A DNA stretch of 64,000 bases from a virus. Positions 58,877 to 64,000 of the stretch are shown one piece after another. The translations under genes and the position numbers were made by a program. The stretch is taken from IMG/VR virus record IMGVR_UViG_3300035188_001379, positions 120,466 through 184,465 of that record. The stretch is one strand, 5' to 3'. The stretch's first letter is position 1. Each line of letters begins with the position of its first letter. The notes under the pieces were generated by a model. The model made no database searches. It saw only the letters and a list, made by a program, of their open reading frames with translations, and was not told where the DNA came from.

Positions 58877-60568
58877 TTACGGTTGAGGTTGTTGAGGTGG
58901 CGGAAGGCTCGCAGAATAGCTCTGAGGCGTCTCGGGTGCCCCTACAAAAGGATTCTGTCTGTTATAGGCTGCAGCAAAAGGATTCATGCTGTTTGCTCCT
59001 GAGCCGTACGGATCTTTCCACTTGTTCATCATCTGAGGAAGATAGTTGTAGCCTGCGATACCTCCTAGGATAGGAGCAATGAGTCCTCCTGCCCCTTCAA
59101 GACCCATTTCTCTAGAGATCAGCATAGCCAGCAATGCTCCTCCCACTGCTCCTGTCGCCTGGTTGCTCATGAATGGAACAACTCTATGGCGATCAGCCTG
59201 CAGACCTGAAGCGTCTTGCGCTGGACTTGCTCCTCCTACTCCTAGTCCGTTTAGTGCTTTTTTGCCTCCATACAAACCTAGTCCTGTTGCGGCTAGCGCA
59301 CCAGCAGGCCCAAAGGCTTTATACGCCCCTAGGGCTCCTGCACCTGCAAGAGGACCAAGCGGGCCTAGGATAGGAGAGGCTAAAGAACCTAGCATGCCTC
59401 CAGTAAACGCACCTTTCACTCCTTCCCATGGAGCAAATCTGAACATTCCCTTTCCTGTGCTGCGTGTGCCTGTAGCCACATGAGGAGCTGCCTGGTCTGC
59501 CCAGCTGGGAGCATTTTCTACTCCTGTGTGTCCTATGTCTGCGGCATGACCTTTCATCTTTTCTAGATGGTCAACAAGCCCCTGATCTGCCGGATGTGTT
59601 TTGCCTGGAGTGGTAGAGTGGATGTTTGTGACTCTGGAAGCCACACCCTTACCTACACCTGATCTTGCAGCAAGAGGATCGAATTTTCCTGCGCCAATGT
59701 CTTTGAGTGCTTGCGCTGCGTCTGTTTTGGCTGAGCCAGTACCGAACTCTGCAGCATGAAGGGTGTCTAGATAGGTTCTGTCTAGAATTCCCTGGTTTTC
59801 TTTAGCAAATCCTTCAGTCAGCTGAGATGCAGCGTCAGATTTCATCTTTTTGAGCGCGCTGAAGGCTTTGCTGTTTTGCTTATAGAGATCAGGATTGCTG
59901 GCCATCAGATCCTCGGCAAGCCCGTAAGATCGCGCTCCCTTGAGTTTGTCGAGCCCTTCTCCATGAAGCACTTTACCTGCGTCGTCGACGAATGCTCCAA
60001 ATTGCTGTCCTTTGGCGATAGCTTTCTCTGCGGCAGGAGCTGACCTTGCATTCCTAAATACTCCCTTGGCCACGTCGCCTAGAGCTTTGTAGTTTCCTCC
60101 TCTAAAGAGTTGCATACCTAGATTTCCTAGATTGGCCAATCCTTTGAGGTTGACGGCTTCTTTTGTCATTCCGTCGATGAAAGCGTCGTCTGCTCCTTCT
60201 TTTCTGAGCTCGTCAACAATTCCTTCCCATACACGGACCGCCTCGATTTGTGCTGCCTTCTCGAAGCATTCTGCACTCTTTGTGAAAGCGTCGATCTCGG
60301 TCTCTGAGTATGATGCACTCTCGCAGAGGCTGGCCATTTTTTTCAGCTCTCGATTCAGATACGCTAGATAGTTTGATTCCTCTCTTTGCTTCTCGAGAGC
60401 ATTCTTCTCTAGTGTCTCCTCTAGCTCCCGCACTATTCCCTCGTAGAAAGGGTTCTGGGCACCCGCCTGCTTCTGAATCTCTAGGAACAGAGAGTCTAGA
60501 GTCTTCTCGTTGCTCGTCTGCTCTCCCAAGAGGGCTTTTTTCGCTAGTGGATGGTTCGTTCTGTTCAT
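58877..60568 (-). CDS. Large virion-type protein with glycine/alanine-rich C-terminus
   Basis: 563 residues. FYEGIVRELEETLEKNALEK (about residues 42-61) is the operon motif. Alternating charged helices fill the first 130 residues. The C-terminal half contains several long glycine/alanine-rich hydrophobic stretches (about 375-425 and 465-500), as in internal or membrane-penetrating virion proteins. The first 119 codons overlap, in another frame, the end of the 60213-61775 gene. Confidence 0.65.
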   Translation of the reverse strand: MNRTNHPLAKKALLGEQTSNEKTLDSLFLEIQKQAGAQNPFYEGIVRELEETLEKNALEKQREESNYLAYLNRELKKMASLCESASYSETEIDAFTKSAECFEKAAQIEAVRVWEGIVDELRKEGADDAFIDGMTKEAVNLKGLANLGNLGMQLFRGGNYKALGDVAKGVFRNARSAPAAEKAIAKGQQFGAFVDDAGKVLHGEGLDKLKGARSYGLAEDLMASNPDLYKQNSKAFSALKKMKSDAASQLTEGFAKENQGILDRTYLDTLHAAEFGTGSAKTDAAQALKDIGAGKFDPLAARSGVGKGVASRVTNIHSTTPGKTHPADQGLVDHLEKMKGHAADIGHTGVENAPSWADQAAPHVATGTRSTGKGMFRFAPWEGVKGAFTGGMLGSLASPILGPLGPLAGAGALGAYKAFGPAGALAATGLGLYGGKKALNGLGVGGASPAQDASGLQADRHRVVPFMSNQATGAVGGALLAMLISREMGLEGAGGLIAPILGGIAGYNYLPQMMNKWKDPYGSGANSMNPFAAAYNRQNPFVGAPETPQSYSASLPPPQQPQP

Positions 60569-61775
60569 TTGAGAGCGTAATTACTTTTTTTATTGTATTT
60601 GACTTCTTCTTTTTTTGCAAGAGTGGATGCATGTATAATCCTGCTTCGTCTCTAGAAGGAATGTGACTCTTGCCGAACCTCTGAATTCCTGTATTCAGAC
60701 TGTCACCTCTGCACAGCCATATAAGGTTGTGGTAGCATTCTACAGTAGCCTTGTTGAGCTCTCTGAGATTGTCGCTTCTCACTTCGCGCAGATACTGAGA
60801 GGCTAGAGAGTAGGCATTGAAGAGATAGTCTACAGCCTTCTCTATGCTAGCGTATGTTTTTCCAGCCTTGAACTCGAGGTTTGAGTCTCTGAGTATTTCT
60901 AGTTTGCGATCAGAGTAGTTCTTGTTGAACTCTTCCTCGATCATCCTGAGTTTCTCTTTGTGTTCCGCATAGTTCTGCTTCTTTTCTTTAGGTATGAAGA
61001 AGAGCAGGTGTGTATGAGGATCGTATAGGCCTTTCTCTATGCTAGAGACGCTGATTTCATGACTTCTCATATAGGAAGGAAGCAACTTCTTCTTGTGGCA
61101 CAATCTGGAGAGCTCTAGAGCATTAGTCTTGAAGAAGCTTTGAATCATCTCTTTGCAGGCCTGTGGATCTTGAAGGCTTACGCTTTTGTCTAGAGTGATC
61201 ACAGCCTGATAGGCAACGAATCCAGCCTCAAACAGTCTTTCTACAGAGTAGCTCTTCTTAAACTGCGCTGCAAACCTACGGCATGTTTTAGCGTCTACAG
61301 CTCGAGTATCCAAACATTCGCTAGAGTATGCTCCAGCTCTAGAGAGTAGGTTAGAGCGAACACTGTCTTTACCGTTGTTAACAATGTTGGTCATATCACA
61401 ACCAATGTTAAGTAGTAGATGAGCCTCTAGGTCTTTGCGCTTTAGGCCAAATCTGTTTGCATTACCAGATAGGTCAGACCCTAGGAGATCTTCTAGCGTG
61501 AGTTTGTCTTCTCTAGAGAGCTTGTCCCAATAGGTGATATAGTTGTCGATGTTACACCAGTTCAGATCGTACTTATGAGCTACATCACCTTCAGGCTCGA
61601 TAAATGCACCAGAAGAGGATAGGCTAGGATGAGAAGATCTGAATCGCTCCACATCGTACGAGCAAGGAGGAGCTATCCTAGCGAACTTGTATGATCCCTC
61701 GTATACGTGAGAGGAGTCAGGAGAGTCAGAGTCAGAGTCAGTGAGAAACTCAGTGAGAGAGACAGCCGAGGGCAT
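60213..61775 (-). CDS. HUH-type replication initiator-like protein
   Basis: 520 residues. AYQAVITLDKSV (about residues 188-199), then HEISVSSIEKG and DPHTHLLFFIPK (about 254-265), have the order of rolling-circle Rep proteins, where the HxH pair binds the metal ion. A tyrosine-bearing helix (KAVDYLFNAYSLASQYL, about 314-330) could supply the nucleophile. The last about 118 residues, rich in serine, arginine and glutamate, lie over the first 119 codons of the next gene in a different frame and look non-globular. Rep proteins of this kind are typical of plasmids and small ssDNA phages, not of large tailed phages. Assignment is tentative. Confidence 0.5.
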   Translation of the reverse strand: MPSAVSLTEFLTDSDSDSPDSSHVYEGSYKFARIAPPCSYDVERFRSSHPSLSSSGAFIEPEGDVAHKYDLNWCNIDNYITYWDKLSREDKLTLEDLLGSDLSGNANRFGLKRKDLEAHLLLNIGCDMTNIVNNGKDSVRSNLLSRAGAYSSECLDTRAVDAKTCRRFAAQFKKSYSVERLFEAGFVAYQAVITLDKSVSLQDPQACKEMIQSFFKTNALELSRLCHKKKLLPSYMRSHEISVSSIEKGLYDPHTHLLFFIPKEKKQNYAEHKEKLRMIEEEFNKNYSDRKLEILRDSNLEFKAGKTYASIEKAVDYLFNAYSLASQYLREVRSDNLRELNKATVECYHNLIWLCRGDSLNTGIQRFGKSHIPSRDEAGLYMHPLLQKKKKSNTIKKVITLSNEQNEPSTSEKSPLGRADEQREDSRLSVPRDSEAGGCPEPFLRGNSAGARGDTREECSREAKRGIKLSSVSESRAEKNGQPLRECIILRDRDRRFHKECRMLREGSTNRGGPCMGRNC

Positions 61776-61915
61776 AGTGGGAGAATCAGTGATATCGTAC
61801 AGCTAGTCAAGCGTAGCGTAGGCTAAGTGAGGGAGAATCTAACACTACTACTATCTCTATAGGTACCAGCCACTCCTGCTTGCCTATTCTCAGGTTTTAA
61901 GATATACTTTCCAGT

Positions 61916-62239
61916 ATGAAATCCACCTGCAGGTCTATCAGTCAGATAAAGACCGTAACCATACGGGGCAAACGCTACCGCTTTGTGGTGAAGAAGCTCA
62001 ACAAGGCCCGAGGGCTCACCGAGCATCCAGACACGAAAAACAAGACCGTGTACATTGACGAGCGTGAGCACGGGAAAGACCTGCTGGCTACACTTATCGA
62101 CGAGTTCATTCATTGCGCTATCTGGGAAATCCGGAATGATGTAGTTGATCAGATTTCTGACGACATTGCAGATGCCTTATGGAGATGCGGTCTTAGATTT
62201 ACTGACGAAATTGAGGAGCCTACAGATACTCCCGATTGA
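61916..62239 (+). CDS. Metallopeptidase-like conserved protein (degenerate HExxH)
   Basis: 107 residues. TVTIRGKRYRFV at the start, then KTVYIDEREHGKDLLATLIDEFIHCAIWE and DDIADALWRCGLR, is the layout of a small family in phages and Planctomycetes whose members carry HExxH in the position of DEFIH here. The first histidine is replaced by aspartate, so peptidase activity is doubtful. TATACT ends 7 nt before the ATG. Lies 31 nt upstream of the polymerase gene. Confidence 0.65.
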   Translation: MKSTCRSISQIKTVTIRGKRYRFVVKKLNKARGLTEHPDTKNKTVYIDEREHGKDLLATLIDEFIHCAIWEIRNDVVDQISDDIADALWRCGLRFTDEIEEPTDTPD

Positions 62240-62270
62240 TATTTGCTCTAGAGTGCGCTAATATCTTTCT

Positions 62271-64000
62271 ATGTCTGGTAAAAATTATAAGTACGCTCTT
62301 GTTAACGGTAAGCTGCAGCGAGTATCTGCTTCGCAGAAATCGAAGTATAGTATTCCGGATCCTTCCAACTTCTTCAGTCCTGTTACCAATCTGATTCCTA
62401 GCCTCAGTTCTGTTTCCGGGGCACGTGTACTTATTGGAGATAAGTCTTCGCTTCAAGCGATGACCCTTGTCAACCGCGAAGCCCCTCTAGTGCAGTCTGC
62501 TCCAAAAGGAGCCAAGACGAGTTTTGTTAAAGAGTTTGGAAAGCTGGTAAGTATCGTCTCTAAAGCTGACGGGAAAGTGAGCGAAATCAGCGACGACCAC
62601 ATCATCGTCAAAGACAAGTTTGGCAAAGAGCATACCCACGATCTGTACTCAAACTATATTGTAGGTCGTGAAAGCTACATTCATCATACCCCTAAAGTTG
62701 CAGTAGGAGACAAGGTGACTGTTGGGCAGCTCCTAGCCACATCCAACTATTCAGACAATAAAGGTACACTGGCCCTTGGGATGAACCTTAAGACTGCTAT
62801 CATGCCGTACAGGTCTTTGAACTTTGAAGACTCTTTGGCTATCTCAGAAACAGCCGCCAAAAAACTCGAGGGAGAGCAATTGATTCCTGTCCGTATGGAA
62901 ATTGCTCGGGGATTATCTACAGACAAAGACAAATTCATTTCTCTATTTCCGAACAAATATTACAATTCGCAGCTGGGCAATATCGCAGCTAATGGGGTAG
63001 TTAAGCGTGGAACTGTACTCAAGCATGGTGACCCTGTGATTCTAGCTTTCCAGCCAAAGACTCTAAAGTCCCTTGATATTCAGCTAGGAAAATTGTCGAA
63101 GGTTATCCGTAATGCCTTTTCTGATATTTCTGTGCCCTGGTCCTACGAGTACGATGGAGAAGTCACTGATGTTGCAGTCACAAGCAAGCTGGTCTCTGTT
63201 ACCGTAAAAACCAAAAGACCGATGAGCTTTGGTGACAAGCTCAACATGCCCTTCGGAGCTAAGGGAGTTGTGCATATCGTACCAGACACGCAAATGCCTC
63301 AAGACTCTGACGGTAAGCCTGTGGATGTTCTACTCAATACTATGAGCATTACTTCTCGTGTGGCTCCTGGCCTGGTTAACACTATAGGTCTTGGCAAGCT
63401 CGCCGAAAAGAAAGGTAAGAGTTTGAATGTGACAGGCTTTGTCGAAGGGTCTGCAGTCCAGAAAGTGATAGACGTTTTGCGTAAACACGGAGTTTCAGAG
63501 ACAGAAAAACTCTATGATCCTACATCAGGCAAACACATAGATGTTCTCACCGGCCCGCTCTACTTCAATAGACTGCATCACATTGCAGAAGACAAAATAT
63601 CGTCCAGGTCGGCAGCTACAACGTACGATATTAACATGCAGCCCAGTAAAGCTGGTTCTGACGAGAAAGCTAAACGACTAGGTAATTTGGCCACGACAGT
63701 AGCCTTGTCGAATGATGCAAAAGCAGTATTGCGGGATGTGGCTACTGTTAGAGCTACAAAAAATGATGAATTCTGGACCTCATTAAAACTAGGACACACG
63801 CCTCCTCCTCCTAAAGTACCGTTTATTTTTAATAAGTTCATTAGCCATCTTCAAGGAGCTGGAGTAAATGTAGTGCAGCAAGGATCTAAATTTCACATAA
63901 AGCCTCAAACAGATAAAGATATTGTCGCACTCTCTCACGGCGAAATTAAAGAGCCTCTCAGCTACAAACTAAAGAAGGATAACCTTATCCCAGAAGACGG
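62271..64000 (+). CDS. RNA polymerase beta C-terminal half, running into beta-prime (partial)
   Basis: At least 576 residues, open at the window end. NLIPSLSSVSGARVLIG matches the LIPFLEHDDANRALMG region. GDKVTVGQLLATSNYSDNKG then LALGMNLKTAIMPY and NFEDSLAISE (about 183-192), FGDKLNMPFGAKG (about 320-332; both lysines of the active-site region kept), PVDVLLNTMSITSR and LHHIAEDKISSRS (about 434-446) follow in RpoB order. VPFIFNKFISHLQGAGVNV (about 516-534) matches the very end of beta. Then, without a stop, DIVALSHGEIKEPLSYKL matches the beta-prime start SWSFGEVKKPETINYRT. Begins 6 nt after TAATAT. The fragment starts where the middle fragment at 49183 ends. Confidence 0.85.
   Translation, partial: MSGKNYKYALVNGKLQRVSASQKSKYSIPDPSNFFSPVTNLIPSLSSVSGARVLIGDKSSLQAMTLVNREAPLVQSAPKGAKTSFVKEFGKLVSIVSKADGKVSEISDDHIIVKDKFGKEHTHDLYSNYIVGRESYIHHTPKVAVGDKVTVGQLLATSNYSDNKGTLALGMNLKTAIMPYRSLNFEDSLAISETAAKKLEGEQLIPVRMEIARGLSTDKDKFISLFPNKYYNSQLGNIAANGVVKRGTVLKHGDPVILAFQPKTLKSLDIQLGKLSKVIRNAFSDISVPWSYEYDGEVTDVAVTSKLVSVTVKTKRPMSFGDKLNMPFGAKGVVHIVPDTQMPQDSDGKPVDVLLNTMSITSRVAPGLVNTIGLGKLAEKKGKSLNVTGFVEGSAVQKVIDVLRKHGVSETEKLYDPTSGKHIDVLTGPLYFNRLHHIAEDKISSRSAATTYDINMQPSKAGSDEKAKRLGNLATTVALSNDAKAVLRDVATVRATKNDEFWTSLKLGHTPPPPKVPFIFNKFISHLQGAGVNVVQQGSKFHIKPQTDKDIVALSHGEIKEPLSYKLKKDNLIPED

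Noticed and set aside
61823-62113. Minus-strand 96-codon frame
   Set aside because: Antisense to the peptidase-like gene, whose codons encode a recognisable family pattern.
61916-62239. Active zinc peptidase
   Set aside because: The motif position reads DEFIH rather than HExxH, so a key ligand is missing; kept as peptidase-like only.
1-64000. CRISPR array, insertion sequence, integrase or attachment site
   Set aside because: No regularly spaced direct repeats with unique spacers, no transposase or integrase, and no tRNA-end duplications were seen.

Overview
The window reads as part of a large tailed-phage genome (Caudoviricetes, probably of jumbo size). It combines tRNA genes, dense blocks of small early-type genes, many virion-type proteins, tail-fibre and adhesin genes, nucleotide-metabolism genes and pieces of a phage-encoded multisubunit RNA polymerase. 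The host is not known. Two tandem DUF1501 genes with twin-arginine signals, a family most common in Planctomycetes and relatives, and the near absence of Shine-Dalgarno sequences make a PVC-type or similarly SD-poor aquatic host plausible. That is inference.

Layout. 0-6.5 kb (+): a metallophosphoesterase, tRNA-Met, tRNA-Leu and tRNA-Arg, about a dozen small genes, a Nudix hydrolase and a roughly 440-nt stretch that looks like a structured RNA. This block is punctuated by a recurrent promoter (TGGTATAAT, five bases, then GA) and by terminators that all end in a T-run followed by AGC. 6.6-25.4 kb (+): virion or delivered multi-domain proteins marked by a short recurring GFVKRA-type motif. Their domains include acylphosphatase plus RelA/SpoT-like, GNAT-like plus P-loop kinase plus DUF6321 plus zincin, two further zincins, a membrane-anchored papain-like protease, an LRAT-like protein, two DUF1501 proteins, Vsr-like and HNH nucleases, and a GT-B glycosyltransferase fused to a DUF5661-like tail. 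25.4-35.9 kb (+): tail fibre and adhesin genes ending in a 2,195-residue protein built from a glycine/threonine repeat and leucine-rich repeats. 36-41.2 kb (+): a glycan cassette of a GT61 enzyme, a second glycosyltransferase, a sulfotransferase, a fucosyltransferase-like enzyme and two FkbM methyltransferases. 41.3-49.1 kb (mixed strands): PhoH, a cobalamin adenosyltransferase, a MYG1-family protein, a B12-dependent ribonucleotide reductase and dCMP deaminase. 49.9-61.8 kb (-): a virion-protein operon with repeat-rich proteins and a possible HUH-type Rep protein. 61.9-64 kb (+): a peptidase-like protein and the largest polymerase gene.

The most striking content is the RNA polymerase. The beta subunit appears as three separate genes: the N-terminal piece at 54883-55545 (-), the middle piece at 49183-49875 (+), and the C-terminal half from 62271 (+). 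The third gene does not stop at the usual beta C-terminus. It runs on, in frame, into sequence resembling the start of beta-prime just before the window ends. A three-piece beta with the last piece fused to beta-prime is an arrangement I do not recognise from described phage polymerases, where beta and beta-prime are each usually cut in two.

Expression signals are also unusual. Up to eight genes begin 6-7 nt after a -10-like hexamer, which implies leaderless mRNAs. Many others carry a CA-rich leader (CAACCCAACC type) and no Shine-Dalgarno sequence. Two unrelated leaderless genes share a nearly identical first 20 codons.
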